Shown here one piece after another: positions 16,579 to 26,502 of a stretch of DNA of 64,000 bases. Position 1 is the first letter of the stretch, and each line of letters begins with the position of its first letter. The DNA comes from Saccharospirillum sp. (GTDB lineage Bacteria > Pseudomonadota > Gammaproteobacteria > Pseudomonadales > Natronospirillaceae). The stretch covers positions 21,722 through 85,721 of the forward strand of contig JAIUML010000019.1 of the NCBI GenBank assembly GCA_022565595.1. Reading direction: 5' to 3'. A program made the position numbers and the translations under genes. Under the pieces are notes generated by a model. It was not told the DNA's origin. It did no database searches and saw only the letters and a program-made list of their open reading frames with translations.

Positions 16579-18558
16579 TTATTGCAGGCTCATCTGGCGT
16601 TGTTCGAACCACTCGATGGCTTCACTCAGAGGGCGCGGTCGAGCATAAACGAAGCCCTGAATGCTGTGGCAACCGAGCGCAATAACAGCGTTCAGTTCTT
16701 CCTCTGTCTCCACCCCTTCAGCCACCACTTGAATATTCAAGGATTGGCATAGTTCGATCACGGCCTTGACTACCGCCTGCTGTTTTTTTGCCTTGTGTAA
16801 GTCCTTGATAAAGGTGCGGTCGAGCTTGATGATCTTGAACGGCAATTCTGGCAGATGCGACAGATTGGCATAGCCACTGCCGAAATCGTCCAGTGCCAGA
16901 GTAACACCCAGGTTGCTGATGCTTTCCAGCAGGGTGCGGAACTCCATATTCTGTTCTGGCAAGTGATGCTCTGTCATTTCCAGCTCAAGATAATGAAGCA
17001 CGTCCGGTTTGCGTTTATACCAGGCTTCGAGGTAGCGCAAAGTGTCGTCGTTGATGCTTTGTACGCTGAGGTTGACCCCAAGCAGTATAGGGTGAGCGCC
17101 CTCATTTAACTGGCGAGAAATCAGCAACAGAGATTGCTCCAGCACCCAGCGGTCGAGCTCTCGCACCGAGCCATTGTGCTCTGCCAGTTCCATGAAATGA
17201 CCAGGGTAGATCAGATCGCCACTGTCGCTTTGCAGGCGCACCAGGCACTCCAGTGCCTCGATCTGGCCATTGCGGCTGTCTATCCTGGGTTGAATGTGGA
17301 TTTCCAGGTCCTGCTGATTGAGCGCACGCTTGAGGGTCTGTGCCTTGTCCAGACGCCGCTGGGCCTGATCCTGGTAGTCACTTCGATACCAGTGGATCTG
17401 ATTGCGACCATGCTTCTTGGCATTGAACAATGCTACACCGGCATGCTGTTGCAGCTCACGCAGGTTGTGTCCATGTTGCGGTGCCCGGGCACAGCCAACG
17501 GAGGCGGTAAAGCTGTAGCTGCTGTCGCCCAGTGAAAAGGGTTGGCTGAGCTGAGTGTGCAGATCTTCCAGCCTTTGGGGGCGATCGTCTTCAGTGTCAC
17601 CTTCCTGATCATGCCAGAACAGAACGAACTCATCGGCACCGACCCGAGACAGAAAATCGTTGTCGAGACTGAAATGCTTCAGGCGTTTGGCCAGAGCCTG
17701 CAACAACTGGTCACCCGCATCCGAACCCATGGAATCGTTGAGGACCTTGAAGTGGTCGATGTCCACATGCAGGCACCAGATGTCTTCTGCCGACGCTGTG
17801 TCGTCACTGATGTGTTGACGCAAGCCCTGCTGGTTGGCAAAGCCGGTGACCGGATCGATGTGCTGGTCCGCTCGTATCTGAGCATCGGCTTCCTTGTATT
17901 GGCTGATGTCCAGCGCATAACCGAGCACACCTACCACCTGTTTGCCTTCACCCAGCAAAGGGTGGCGTTCGATGCGGTACCAGCGAGTGCGTTTGCCGGT
18001 AACATCCATCTTGAGTTCCAGCCTGTTGGCCTGACCGGTTTCCAGCGCTTGCTGATCTGCTGCAACAAAGGCTTCGGCCAGCTTTGCATTGAGCAAGGCG
18101 TCGTCCGTTGTGCCTACAGGTTCATTGCCGTCGCACCATTGCTGGCGCAGGTAGTCGTTGGCCACGAGATAGCGACCGAAGCGATCTTTCAACCAGAGTG
18201 GAAAAGGCAGGTTGTGAACCAGGCTTTGCAGCAGCACATGCTCGTCGCGCAACTGTTTGCTGCTGTCGATCATGTCTTTTGCCTGAACCAGTGCATTGTG
18301 CAGATGCTTCTGATCGTTCTGCGCCAGCGCCAGCGTTACCGAGGCGTAGACACGAACGGTGCCCAGCAAAAGGGTCAGGCTGATAAAGAGGGCCAGCATG
18401 CCCATCAGCCCGGAAATCAGATCGACATCCAGCGTAAACAGCCAGATGGCAATGGCCATCAGCAGGCCCGAACAGAAGCCAAGTGCGACCAATAGTCCGA
18501 GCCTTTTGGCCAACGGGGTTTTGCCGGGTCGGGCCGTAGTAACGGTAGGGTTGCTCAT
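16579..18558 (-). CDS. PAS-GGDEF-EAL membrane protein, probable cyclic-di-GMP phosphodiesterase
   Basis: A 659-residue protein with two N-terminal TM helices (about 18-40 and 45-65), a coiled segment, a PAS domain (near 110-235, HNLPFPLWLKDRFGRYLVAND), a GGDEF domain and a C-terminal EAL domain. The GGDEF signature is altered to GADEF and no RxxD inhibitory site is visible, so cyclase activity is doubtful. In the EAL domain the motif is ECL, but the catalytic set looks complete: E in LECLVRL, N in GVNLS, E in LEMTE, DDFGSGY, K in IIKLDRTF and AEGVET. It therefore probably degrades c-di-GMP. The ATG 18558 is 17 nt after the ettA stop; a longer frame to 18666 overlaps ettA. Confidence 0.9.
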   Translation of the reverse strand: MSNPTVTTARPGKTPLAKRLGLLVALGFCSGLLMAIAIWLFTLDVDLISGLMGMLALFISLTLLLGTVRVYASVTLALAQNDQKHLHNALVQAKDMIDSSKQLRDEHVLLQSLVHNLPFPLWLKDRFGRYLVANDYLRQQWCDGNEPVGTTDDALLNAKLAEAFVAADQQALETGQANRLELKMDVTGKRTRWYRIERHPLLGEGKQVVGVLGYALDISQYKEADAQIRADQHIDPVTGFANQQGLRQHISDDTASAEDIWCLHVDIDHFKVLNDSMGSDAGDQLLQALAKRLKHFSLDNDFLSRVGADEFVLFWHDQEGDTEDDRPQRLEDLHTQLSQPFSLGDSSYSFTASVGCARAPQHGHNLRELQQHAGVALFNAKKHGRNQIHWYRSDYQDQAQRRLDKAQTLKRALNQQDLEIHIQPRIDSRNGQIEALECLVRLQSDSGDLIYPGHFMELAEHNGSVRELDRWVLEQSLLLISRQLNEGAHPILLGVNLSVQSINDDTLRYLEAWYKRKPDVLHYLELEMTEHHLPEQNMEFRTLLESISNLGVTLALDDFGSGYANLSHLPELPFKIIKLDRTFIKDLHKAKKQQAVVKAVIELCQSLNIQVVAEGVETEEELNAVIALGCHSIQGFVYARPRPLSEAIEWFEQRQMSLQ

Positions 18559-18574
18559 CGCTTCAGGATGCTCA

Positions 18575-20230
18575 CTACTTGATGCGTTTGTACTTGATGC
18601 GCTTGGGCCCCTGGTTGCCCGTACGCTTGTGGTAGTCGGCGTCATATTCGGTGAAGTTGCCTTCAAAGAAAACGGTATTGGAATCCCCTTCGAACGCCAG
18701 GATGTGCGTCGCTACTCGATCCAGGAACCAGCGATCGTGCGAAATGACAATGGCCGAACCGGGAAAGGCCAGCAAGGCCTCTTCAAGTGCGCGCAGCGTT
18801 TCGACATCGAGATCGTTGGTCGGTTCGTCCAACAGCAGGACGTTGCCACCTTCTTTCAGCAGTTTGGCCAGAAACAGGCGGTTACGCTCACCACCGGATA
18901 ACTGTTTAACGAACTTCTGCTGGGCGCTGCCCTTGAAGTTGAAGCGGCCAATATAGGCGCGTGAGGGTATCTCATAGCCGCCGACAGATATCATGTCCTG
19001 ACCGTCGGAGACTTCCTGCCACACGGTTTTCTCGCCATCGAGTTCACGCATCTGGCCGACAAAGGCCAGCTTTACGGTCTCGCCTACCCTTATGGAGCCG
19101 CTATCGGGCTGTTCCATGCCGGCAATCATGCGGAACAGGGTCGATTTACCGGCACCGTTACCACCAATCACCCCGACGATGGCGCCAGGTGGCAAGGTGA
19201 AATTGAGATCATCATAGAGCAGTTGTCCGTCGTAGCCCTTGGCCACATGCTCGGCCTGGATCACCACATCACCCAGACGTGGTCCGGGTGGAATGTAGAG
19301 CTCGTTGGTCTCATTTCGGGTCTGGAATTCGCGGGAGTTCATCTCTTCGAATTGGCGCAACCTGGCCTTGGATTTGGCCTGACGGCCCTTGGCGTTCTGA
19401 CGCACCCATTCCAACTCGGCCTTGATGGCCTTTTCATGAGAAGCCTGTTGCTTGGACTCCATCTGCAACCGCTTTTCCTTGTTCTCGAGCCATTGGCTGT
19501 AGTTGCCTTCAAAGGGGATGCCGTGGCCTCGGTCCAGTTCCAGAATCCAGCCGGCGACGTTGTCGAGAAAGTAGCGGTCGTGGGTAATGGCTACCACAGT
19601 GCCAGTGAACTCGTGCAGGAACCGCTCCAGCCAGGCGACGGATTCGGCGTCCAGGTGGTTGGTGGGTTCGTCGAGCAGCAGCATGTCGGGGTTGGACAGC
19701 AGCAGACGACACAGGGCTACGCGGCGACGTTCGCCCCCGGAGAGATGCTTGACCGAAGCATCCCAGGGTGGCAAGCGCAGGGCATCGGCCGCGATTTCCA
19801 GGCGGTTTTCCAGGTTGTGACCGTCGGCGGCGCTGAGCAGGTTTTCCAGTTCCTGCTGCTCGGCGGCCAACTTGTCGAAATCGGCATCGGGTTCGGCATA
19901 GGCCGCGTAGACTTCCTCGAGCCTGACTTGAGCATCCTTCAGATGCTGCAGTGACTCCTCGACAATCTCGCGCACCGTTTTGCTCTCATCGAGCTCCGGC
20001 TCCTGAGGCAGATAGCCGATATTCAGGCCGGGCTGGGGCCGGGCTTCGCCAATAAAGTCCTTGTCGACCCCGGCCATAATGCGCAGCAGCGTGGACTTGC
20101 CCGAGCCATTCAGGCCCAGAACGCCAATTTTGGCACCAGGGAAGAAGGACAAAGAGATGTCTTTCAGAATCTGTTCTTTCGGCGGGACGACCTTGCCGAC
20201 ACGGTTCATCGTAAAAACGTATTGAGCCAC
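18575..20230 (-). CDS. ettA: Energy-dependent translational throttle protein EttA (ABC-F)
   Basis: A 551-residue ABC-F ATPase without TM segments. It binds the ribosomal E site and gates the first elongation step according to ATP/ADP. Both cassettes are complete: Walker A GLNGSGKST and GGNGAGKST, signatures LSGGERRRVALCRLL and LSGGERNRLFLAKLL, and Walker B LLLDEPTNHLD and LLLDEPTNDLD. The linker (WVRQNAKGRQAKSKARLRQFEEM) and arm fit EttA closely. I prefer GTG 20230 over the preceding TTG because it gives the family start MAQYVFTMNRVGKVVPP and has an AGGTG about 5 nt upstream. The GGDEF-EAL gene follows 17 nt downstream. Confidence 0.97.
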   Translation of the reverse strand: MAQYVFTMNRVGKVVPPKEQILKDISLSFFPGAKIGVLGLNGSGKSTLLRIMAGVDKDFIGEARPQPGLNIGYLPQEPELDESKTVREIVEESLQHLKDAQVRLEEVYAAYAEPDADFDKLAAEQQELENLLSAADGHNLENRLEIAADALRLPPWDASVKHLSGGERRRVALCRLLLSNPDMLLLDEPTNHLDAESVAWLERFLHEFTGTVVAITHDRYFLDNVAGWILELDRGHGIPFEGNYSQWLENKEKRLQMESKQQASHEKAIKAELEWVRQNAKGRQAKSKARLRQFEEMNSREFQTRNETNELYIPPGPRLGDVVIQAEHVAKGYDGQLLYDDLNFTLPPGAIVGVIGGNGAGKSTLFRMIAGMEQPDSGSIRVGETVKLAFVGQMRELDGEKTVWQEVSDGQDMISVGGYEIPSRAYIGRFNFKGSAQQKFVKQLSGGERNRLFLAKLLKEGGNVLLLDEPTNDLDVETLRALEEALLAFPGSAIVISHDRWFLDRVATHILAFEGDSNTVFFEGNFTEYDADYHKRTGNQGPKRIKYKRIK

Positions 20231-20642
20231 CAAAGCACCTATTGATTACCAGTGTGAACGTGAGTGGAGCGAGGAATCGACGCACGCGAAAACCGTTCAA
20301 TATGGGCGCCGCTCCTGGGTGCCGACTAGGGTAGTGAAAAGGGGGGCGCTTGGAAAGCTTTGCTCGGCTTCTATCGGGCGAAAGTTGGATGAGGTGGCAC
20401 GGCCTGATACACGGCAATGGTTAAGTATAAGTAAAGTGAATGATTTATTCGATTAAGTAAATAGGCGCTGAAAGCAAAAAAATGCGCAAAAACAGCCTCA
20501 AATGACGCTCTCGGACTGGGCAACCGCCATGCTTTATGTACAATACGTCGCTCTCGAAACCCGCTGAAACACTGAGCTAAAGCTGTCCAGCTGGGCAGCT
20601 TCAGTCAGTGATTCGCGCCGCCTTTAGCAATGGGAGACCACC
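20231..20642. other. Divergent ettA/glyA intergenic region with leader hairpin
   Basis: The left part holds ettA promoter sequence, not resolved here. A weak glyA -10 (TACAAT, 20539-20544) lies about 100 nt before the start. The glyA leader can fold AAGCTGTCC/GGGCAGCTT (20580-20601, one G-U) with loop AGCT. I recognise no riboswitch and no coding sequence. Confidence 0.4.
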
Positions 20643-21905
20643 ATGTTTGATACCAAGCAACGCCTTGCCGATTACGATGCCGATTTATGGTCGGCCATGG
20701 AAGAAGAGCGCCAGCGCCAGGAAGAGCACATCGAGCTGATCGCGTCTGAAAACTACACCTCGACCTTTGTCATGGAGGCGCAGGGCTCCCAGCTGACCAA
20801 CAAGTATGCCGAAGGCTACCCCGGCAAGCGTTATTACGGTGGGTGCGAGTTCGTCGATGTGGTCGAAAACCTGGCCATCGAGCGCGCCAAGGCGTTGTTT
20901 GGTGCTGGCTACGCCAACGTTCAGCCGCACTCCGGCTCTCAGGCCAACGCAGCCGTTTTCATGGCGTTGTGTGAGCCAGGCGATACCATACTGGGTATGA
21001 GTCTGGCGCACGGTGGTCACCTGACGCACGGTGCCTCGGTGTCTTTCTCCGGCCGCATTTACAACGCCGTTCAGTATGGTTTGAACCCGGAGACCGGCGA
21101 GATCGATTACGACCAGGTTGAACAGCTGGCGCGCGAACACAAACCGAGAATGATCATCGCGGGTTTCTCGGCCTACTCTCAGGTGGTTGATTGGGCACGC
21201 TTCCGCGCCATTGCTGACGAAGTGGGCGCTTACTTCCTGGTCGATATGGCCCACGTCGCTGGCCTGGTTGCCGGTGGCGCTTACCCCAGCCCCATGCCTT
21301 ACGCTGACGTCGTCACCACCACCACTCACAAGACATTGCGCGGCCCGCGCGGCGGCTTGATTCTGGCGCGTGAAGACGAAGAGCTGAACAAGAAGCTCAA
21401 CTTTGCTGTCTTCCCGGAAAGCCAGGGCGGCCCGATGATGCAAATCATTGCCGCCAAGGCAGTGTGCTTCAAGGAAGCCATGTCGGATGAGTTCAAGGCT
21501 TACCAGCAGCAGGTCGTGAAAAACGCCAAGGCCATGGTTGAAGTCTTCCTGGAGCGGGGCATCAACATCGTCTCCGGCGGTACCGAAGATCACCTTTTCC
21601 TGGTTGACCTGATCGGCAAGGAATACACCGGTAAAGACGCCGACGCTGCCCTCGGCCGCGCCTACATCACCGTGAACAAGAACGCCGTGCCAAACGACCC
21701 ACGTTCGCCTTTCGTCACCTCAGGCTTGCGCATTGGTACCCCGGCGATCACCAGCCGTGGCTTCAAGGAAGCCGAAGCCAGTCAGCTGGCCGGCTGGATC
21801 TGCGATGTGCTCGATAGCCTGGAAGGCGACAAGGCAGAGCAGGTTATCGAAGAAGTCAAAGGCAAGGTGCTCGACATCTGTGCCAGCTTCCCGGTTTATA
21901 AGTAA
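20643..21905 (+). CDS. glyA: Serine hydroxymethyltransferase
   Basis: A 420-residue PLP enzyme interconverting serine and glycine with tetrahydrofolate, the main cellular one-carbon source. Landmarks: [55 protein letters not shown] and the PLP-lysine motif [13 protein letters not shown]. Length is typical. The ATG 20643 has GGGAG about 8 nt upstream. It stands alone, ending in a strong terminator. With the Gcv system and SdaA in this window it completes serine-glycine-C1 exchange. It is not adjacent to nrdR, the frequent partner, which lies about 6 kb away. Confidence 0.98.
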   Translation: MFDTKQRLADYDADLWSAMEEERQRQEEHIELIASENYTSTFVMEAQGSQLTNKYAEGYPGKRYYGGCEFVDVVENLAIERAKALFGAGYANVQPHSGSQANAAVFMALCEPGDTILGMSLAHGGHLTHGASVSFSGRIYNAVQYGLNPETGEIDYDQVEQLAREHKPRMIIAGFSAYSQVVDWARFRAIADEVGAYFLVDMAHVAGLVAGGAYPSPMPYADVVTTTTHKTLRGPRGGLILAREDEELNKKLNFAVFPESQGGPMMQIIAAKAVCFKEAMSDEFKAYQQQVVKNAKAMVEVFLERGINIVSGGTEDHLFLVDLIGKEYTGKDADAALGRAYITVNKNAVPNDPRSPFVTSGLRIGTPAITSRGFKEAEASQLAGWICDVLDSLEGDKAEQVIEEVKGKVLDICASFPVYK

Positions 21906-21932
21906 GGTTGGTCGAATTAAGGTAAAACCACA

Positions 21933-21954
21933 GGGGGCTTCGGCCTCCTTTTTT
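21933..21954 (+). terminator. Rho-independent terminator of glyA
   Basis: Stem GGGGGC/GCCTCC with a UUCG loop and a following run of six Ts, 28 nt after the glyA stop. Confidence 0.85.
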
Positions 21955-22030
21955 ATTCCTGTGGATCAGAGTGGTAGACTCACAGGCCAAGTCATATTGG
22001 CGAATTATCATCGCCACAACAGGAGGCATC

Positions 22031-22549
22031 ATGCGCAGTCTTTTGATCTTGCTGGCCAGTTTGATGCTGGTTGGTTGCGACTCTTTTCGAACCATTAATG
22101 TGGAAGTGACATCCGAGGCCACGATCAGCGGTGGCGGCCCTTTACTGAGTTCTTTAAACGGGCTTGGCTTCGGTGAATTTGCCTCCTTTGATATCAGCAA
22201 CTCGGTGGAGTTTGAGAACAACGATGCTACTCGAAACAATATCGGAGACTCCTATGTCACCGAATTCACTTTAAAGGTTGTTGATCCGGATGGTCAAACG
22301 CTTGATTTTATCGACACCATGCAAGTCTTTATTGGTGACGGTGATATTGAGACTGAGGTTGCCTATCTGGATGGCGACGAAAATACTGATGTGACAGAGC
22401 TCTCCCTCACTATTGTTGAAGGAGCTGAGATTGGGCAATACTTACGTTCCGATAAGACCAAGGTCACTGTGAAAGCTTCAGGGCAGCCGCCCGAAAACGA
22501 TACCACAATTGAAGCTACGATGGGTTTTCGGATTCGATTAGTTTTCTGA
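22031..22549 (+). CDS. Putative lipoprotein of unknown function (172 aa)
   Basis: The ATG at 22031 follows a perfect AGGAGG (22021-22026), so the longer frame from 21971 is rejected. The N-terminus MRSLLILLASLMLVGC is a lipoprotein signal with lipobox LVGC, lipidated at Cys16. The mature part is acidic and beta-strand rich, with several DGD/DGDENTD stretches and a C-terminal FRIRLVF resembling an exported beta-sandwich edge. I recognise no family. It lies between the glyA terminator and a large hairpin repeat and is probably monocistronic. Codon usage looks slightly more AT-rich than neighbouring genes. Confidence 0.75.
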   Translation: MRSLLILLASLMLVGCDSFRTINVEVTSEATISGGGPLLSSLNGLGFGEFASFDISNSVEFENNDATRNNIGDSYVTEFTLKVVDPDGQTLDFIDTMQVFIGDGDIETEVAYLDGDENTDVTELSLTIVEGAEIGQYLRSDKTKVTVKASGQPPENDTTIEATMGFRIRLVF

Positions 22550-22588
22550 TGATTTAATATTACAAGTTTCGATTTTTGTACAGAGCGA

Positions 22589-22799
22589 GCGGCGGATGCC
22601 GGTTATGCCTCAGCGGGGGAGTCCGCAGCAGGGACTAAAACGCCGGGAGCGTTTTAGCATGAGCGCAGCGAGCCCGAAGGGTGAATCCCATGGATGGGAT
22701 TAATCTCCTGCGGTCTAGGCCCGATGAGTCGGACCGCAGGGAGGATTGAGTGGGCGGCATCCCGCCCGACCCCGCAGAGGCATAACCGGTAGCCGCCGC
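22589..22799. repeat. Composite hairpin element, copy F (largest, about 210 bp)
   Basis: Outer arms GCGGCGG/CCGCCGC and CCGGTTATGCCTC-A-GCGGGG / CCCCGC-A-GAGGCATAACCGG bound the element. Inside are further stems AGTCC/GGACT, AAAACGC/GCGTTTT, ATCCCAT/ATGGGAT, CTGCGGTC/GGACCGCAG and GGGCGG/CCGCCC. It fills the gap between the lipoprotein and the EamA gene. The gap has no credible gene. Confidence 0.75.
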
Positions 22800-22899
22800 G
22801 GACCATCACTACGAAAACGGAACTAGAAAAAAGCGCCCTCAGGGCTGGTTCCACCCTCCTTTCTGTGCACAATGCTCGCTGCCTGAAGGAGGGTTTCTG

Positions 22900-23811
22900 A
22901 TGAATAATATGGTGTTGCGATCACATCTGGCGCTATTGTTGGCCATGGTGTTGTGGGGCAGTTCTTTTATTGCGCTCAAAGTAGCGGTCACCGAAATGGC
23001 ACCCATGGTGGTGGTGTTTCTGCGCATGGCCATCGGCTCGGTGGCCTTTCTGGTTGTCTGGCCATGGATTCGCCATGGCTTCAACTACCAGCCCGGCGAT
23101 TGGAAGTATCTGCTGGGTATGGCCCTGTTTGAACCCTGCCTCTATTTCATGTTCGAAGCTCGCGCGCTGCAATACACCAGCGCAGGTCAAGCCGGCATGG
23201 TCACGGCCATGTTGCCGCTGATGGTTGCAGTGGCCGCCTTCTTTATATTGAAAGAGCGTTCGCATTGGCGTCAGTGGCTGGGTTTTGCCATTGCGATCTG
23301 CGGGGTGATCTGGATGACGCTGGCCACTCCAGATAGCGAGCAGGCACCGAATCCGGCACTGGGCAATTTCCTCGAATTCCTGGCCATGTGCAGCGCCGTT
23401 GGTTACACCCTTTTGGTAAAACATCTGGTGCGCCGCTATTCGGCCTTCTTCCTGACCGCCCTGCAATCCTTTGTCGGCGCCATCTTTTTCTTCCCGCTGG
23501 CGCTGGCTTCCGAATGGCCCGCAGAAATCGCCCTCTCCACCTTTGGCATTCTGGTGTATTTAGGATTGGTTGTGACGCTTGGAGCCTATGGTTTGTATAA
23601 CTATTCGTTAACCTACCTCAAGGCAACGGTCGCAGCCGGTTACACCAATCTACTGCCAGCCTTCACACTGTTGTTCTCCATGGCGTTGCTGGGTGAACGG
23701 TTGATCACCGTGCAATGGATTGCCATCGGGCTGGTGTTTGTCGGTGTGGTTTTGAGCCAGGAGCGCAAGCAAAAGGTACCACCAGAAGCGCCACCAGCGG
23801 TGACCGGTTAA
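22900..23811 (+). CDS. EamA/DMT-family transporter
   Basis: A 303-residue inner-membrane protein with ten hydrophobic helices in two EamA repeats (about 8-135 and 155-290). Typical motifs are LVLWGSSFIALKVAVTEMAP in helix 1, LFEPCLYFMFEARALQYTSAGQAGMVTAMLPL between helices 3 and 4, and VAAGYTNLLPAFTLLFSMALLGE in the second repeat. The family exports metabolites, often amino acids or nucleotides; the substrate is not readable. A strong AAGGAGGG precedes ATG 22900. The next gene, sdaA, follows by 116 nt on the same strand, so an amino-acid-related role is possible but unproven. Confidence 0.88.
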   Translation: MNNMVLRSHLALLLAMVLWGSSFIALKVAVTEMAPMVVVFLRMAIGSVAFLVVWPWIRHGFNYQPGDWKYLLGMALFEPCLYFMFEARALQYTSAGQAGMVTAMLPLMVAVAAFFILKERSHWRQWLGFAIAICGVIWMTLATPDSEQAPNPALGNFLEFLAMCSAVGYTLLVKHLVRRYSAFFLTALQSFVGAIFFFPLALASEWPAEIALSTFGILVYLGLVVTLGAYGLYNYSLTYLKATVAAGYTNLLPAFTLLFSMALLGERLITVQWIAIGLVFVGVVLSQERKQKVPPEAPPAVTG

Positions 23812-23927
23812 CACCATGTAAAACTGGCGGGACACTGGAAAGCCATCTGTTGTTCTGCCTCCCGGTTGCTCGTTGCCAGCTTCTGAGTCAATTTGACGAT
23901 CAACTAATGCAACCGTGAGGCGACAGC

Positions 23928-25310
23928 ATGCAACCCTACTCCGTACAGGACCTGTTCAAGGTCGGGCTGGGCCCTTCTTCCTCTCACACCCTTGGGCCAA
24001 TGCGTGCCGCCGAGCGCTTTGTCAGCCATTTGCGAGAGCAGGGTCTGCTGGGCAAGGTCGCTCAGTTGCGGGCGGATCTGTTTGGTTCGCTTGCCTTGAC
24101 CGGTGTCGGTCACGGCACCGATAAAGCGGTGGTGTTGGGCTTTTGTGGCCTGGATCCGGCCACCGTCGACCCTGAAGAGGCCGATGCTGTCTTTCTGGCG
24201 GTAAAAACCGAGGAGCGTCTGGCCCTGCCAGGAGGGCCGGAATTGCGCTTCACCATGGCAGAGTGCGTTCGTTTTTTCAGAGACGTTTTCTTGCCCGAGC
24301 ACCCCAATGGCATGCGTTTTACTGCCGAGGACGAACATGGCATTGGGCTTTTGACCGAAACCTGGTACTCCGTTGGCGGGGGGGCCATTGCCAATGAACT
24401 GGCCAGGAATTCTGCGCAGCGAGACCTGCTTGAAGAGTTTCCCGATTCGCGGCCCTACCCGTACTTTAATGCAAACGACCTTCTTGAGCAGGTTCAAACC
24501 TCTGGATTGACCATGGCCGAAGCCGTATTGGCTAATGAGATAGGGCTTGGTCATCAGCAGGAAGCCGTGAAGCATTGGTGCGACCACATCATTGAAGCCA
24601 TGTTTCAGTGTATGGACAGAGGCATGACACTGGAGGGGCCTTTGCCGGGCGGTATCCAGGTGCAGCGCCGGGCGGCTCGTATGGCGCGCTCTCTGAAGCA
24701 ACAAACCGAAGCCGATGCTCTGTCAGTGATGGATTGGGTCAGTGTTTACGCCCTGGCAGTTAACGAAGAAAACGCTGCAGGTGGGCGCGTCGTGACGGCA
24801 CCGACGAACGGTTCTGCAGGGGTGATACCGGCTGTGCTGGCCTATATTCGCCTTCATTTGGAGCTGGATCGTGAGGCCGAGCATGCCTTTCTGCTGACGG
24901 CAGCCTGCATAGGCTGGTTGTACAAGCGTAATGCTTCCATCTCCGCAGCCGAGATGGGCTGTCAGGGGGAGATTGGTGTGGCCAGTTCCATGGCGGCGGC
25001 CGGGCTGGCGGCTGTGCTGGGTGCGAGCCCGGCTCAGGCCGAGCATGCGGCTGAAATCGCCATGGAGCATCATCTGGGGATGACCTGTGACCCCATTGCC
25101 GGTCTGGTGCAGGTGCCATGCATTGAGCGCAATGCTTTTGGTGCAGTGAAGGCGATTCAGGCGGCGCGTATGGCGTGTCGCGAGCCCGGGGACCATCGGG
25201 TGTCGCTGGATCAGGTGATCGAGACGATGCGGCAGACGGGGGTGGATATGGCGTCCAAGTACAAGGAGACGGCTTTGGGTGGGTTGGCTGTTAACGTGGT
25301 GGTTTGCTGA
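23928..25310 (+). CDS. sdaA: L-serine ammonia-lyase, iron-sulfur type
   Basis: A 460-residue single-chain enzyme deaminating L-serine to pyruvate and ammonia. The beta domain starts with the signature [19 protein letters not shown]. The alpha domain has the substrate loop [17 protein letters not shown] and the 4Fe-4S cysteines in [26 protein letters not shown] and [14 protein letters not shown]. The length fits the fused gammaproteobacterial type. ATG 23928 has a GAGG about 9 nt upstream. It links glycine/serine turnover (GlyA, Gcv) to central carbon. A hairpin repeat lies between its end and the converging heme lipoprotein gene. Confidence 0.97.
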   Translation: MQPYSVQDLFKVGLGPSSSHTLGPMRAAERFVSHLREQGLLGKVAQLRADLFGSLALTGVGHGTDKAVVLGFCGLDPATVDPEEADAVFLAVKTEERLALPGGPELRFTMAECVRFFRDVFLPEHPNGMRFTAEDEHGIGLLTETWYSVGGGAIANELARNSAQRDLLEEFPDSRPYPYFNANDLLEQVQTSGLTMAEAVLANEIGLGHQQEAVKHWCDHIIEAMFQCMDRGMTLEGPLPGGIQVQRRAARMARSLKQQTEADALSVMDWVSVYALAVNEENAAGGRVVTAPTNGSAGVIPAVLAYIRLHLELDREAEHAFLLTAACIGWLYKRNASISAAEMGCQGEIGVASSMAAAGLAAVLGASPAQAEHAAEIAMEHHLGMTCDPIAGLVQVPCIERNAFGAVKAIQAARMACREPGDHRVSLDQVIETMRQTGVDMASKYKETALGGLAVNVVVC

Positions 25311-25351
25311 CTGAGATTTGGTTGCCGTTGGTGGCTCTCGCCCGCACCGGC

Positions 25352-25449
25352 TGCCGGGTAGGCCTCTCCGGGGCCGCCGTGAATCCATCCATGGAGGCTC
25401 GGCTGCGGCCTTCCTGGCCGCAGACGTCCCCGGAGAGGCCTACCCGGCA
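25352..25449. repeat. Composite hairpin element, copy C
   Basis: Outer arms of 22 bp are perfect reverse complements (left arm from TGCCGGGTAGGCC, right arm to GGCCTACCCGGCA). The core GCCGTGAATCCATCCATGG.. is forward at about 25373-25402. The inner stem is CTGCGGCC/GGCCGCAG with loop TTCCT, the same loop as copy A with a different stem. It lies between convergent genes, where it could also end transcription. Confidence 0.9.
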
Positions 25450-25486
25450 TCCAGTGCTAGTCTTCAGTGATTAAATAGGCCAAAAC

Positions 25487-26374
25487 TCAAGACTCTTCTA
25501 CCACCTCAAAGCCATCAGGGGCGATGATGCAGAAGTCTGTCGGGAAGGGGTCGCCGCCACTGTTGTTTGCGGTGGAGAGGGCGGCACCTTCGTTGTCGAT
25601 CTTGATGACTTCGAGAATTTCGATGAAGTCGCTCAGGTAGCCGTATTCTTCCGAGAACTGGTCAATGGTTGTGCTGCCCAGGTGCTCGGGGTGGACGACC
25701 CAGGCGGGTAGCATCATGGGGTCTTCACTGTCTATGTCGCTGTTGACGTAGTTGAGGAAGTTCTGGCGACGATTGTTGAAGTTGTTGCCGGGAAGGCTGA
25801 GTGCTGCGCCAGCGTTTCCGGTGCTGTGGCAGCTTGAGCAGGTCTGCAAGGTGGTGTCGATGTAGTCCGCGTAGTAGCTGAAGGTAGACGGGCAGCCTGG
25901 CAGGGTAAAGGCCATGTCATCGAAGGTGAGGGTGGTTTTGCCCAGAGGGCCGATCAGTTCTCCGGTGAATACTATGCGGTAGTCTCCGGCAACGGTCGCT
26001 GTGAGGCGGTTGTCTTCTGATGGGTCGTCCGGGCTTTCAAGGTAGGTCAGGTAGTCGATGCTGGCGCCGAGCAGGTCAAGAGAGTTGTACTCTCGCGTGC
26101 CTCGAACGAGCCCCCAGCTGTAGGAGATCAACCGTTTGTTGGTTTCGCTGGCATCCAGGCTGATGCGCGCCTCGTAAATGGGAGGATCTTCTTCGCCACT
26201 GACATCGTAAAACTCTACCATGAACTCTGGTGCGACGACGGGGTCGAAGGTTTCCTTGGTGGTCCAGGGGTCCCAGTAGGTGTCGCCATAGCGGCTGTTG
26301 GTTTCGGGGCCGCAAGCGACGATAAGCGTGCTGGCAGCTAATACCAGGGGCAAGCGAACAACGGTTGGCAACAT
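25487..26374 (-). CDS. Predicted c-type heme lipoprotein (295 aa)
   Basis: The signal MLPTVVRLPLVLAASTLIVAC ends in lipobox IVAC, so the protein should be membrane-anchored in the periplasm. The N-terminal half is beta-rich, perhaps an Ig-like or PKD-type domain. Around residues 175-185 a single heme motif CSSCH lies in LQTCSSCHSTGNAGAALSLPG, with following NNFNNRRQNFLNYV, like the cytochrome-c modules of multi-domain marine proteins. No clear axial Met motif beyond PMMLP could be assigned. Function unknown; electron transfer or polysaccharide-related redox are possibilities. It diverges from a small cytochrome c gene 128 nt away. Confidence 0.75.
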   Translation of the reverse strand: MLPTVVRLPLVLAASTLIVACGPETNSRYGDTYWDPWTTKETFDPVVAPEFMVEFYDVSGEEDPPIYEARISLDASETNKRLISYSWGLVRGTREYNSLDLLGASIDYLTYLESPDDPSEDNRLTATVAGDYRIVFTGELIGPLGKTTLTFDDMAFTLPGCPSTFSYYADYIDTTLQTCSSCHSTGNAGAALSLPGNNFNNRRQNFLNYVNSDIDSEDPMMLPAWVVHPEHLGSTTIDQFSEEYGYLSDFIEILEVIKIDNEGAALSTANNSGGDPFPTDFCIIAPDGFEVVEES

Positions 26375-26502
26375 CGATAATACCTGTTCAGGGTGGATTC
26401 AGGGAAACGCTACCATTCTAGACATTAATCGGTTAGAAACGGTGACCCGGTTCCAGGTTTTGTAAACTGGCCATTGAAAATAAGCTAAAAAAGAGGAAAT
26501 CC

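Noticed and set aside
22654..22872. Leftward frame of 72 codons in the gap before the EamA gene
   Set aside because: It lies within hairpin copy F and translates repeat sequence.
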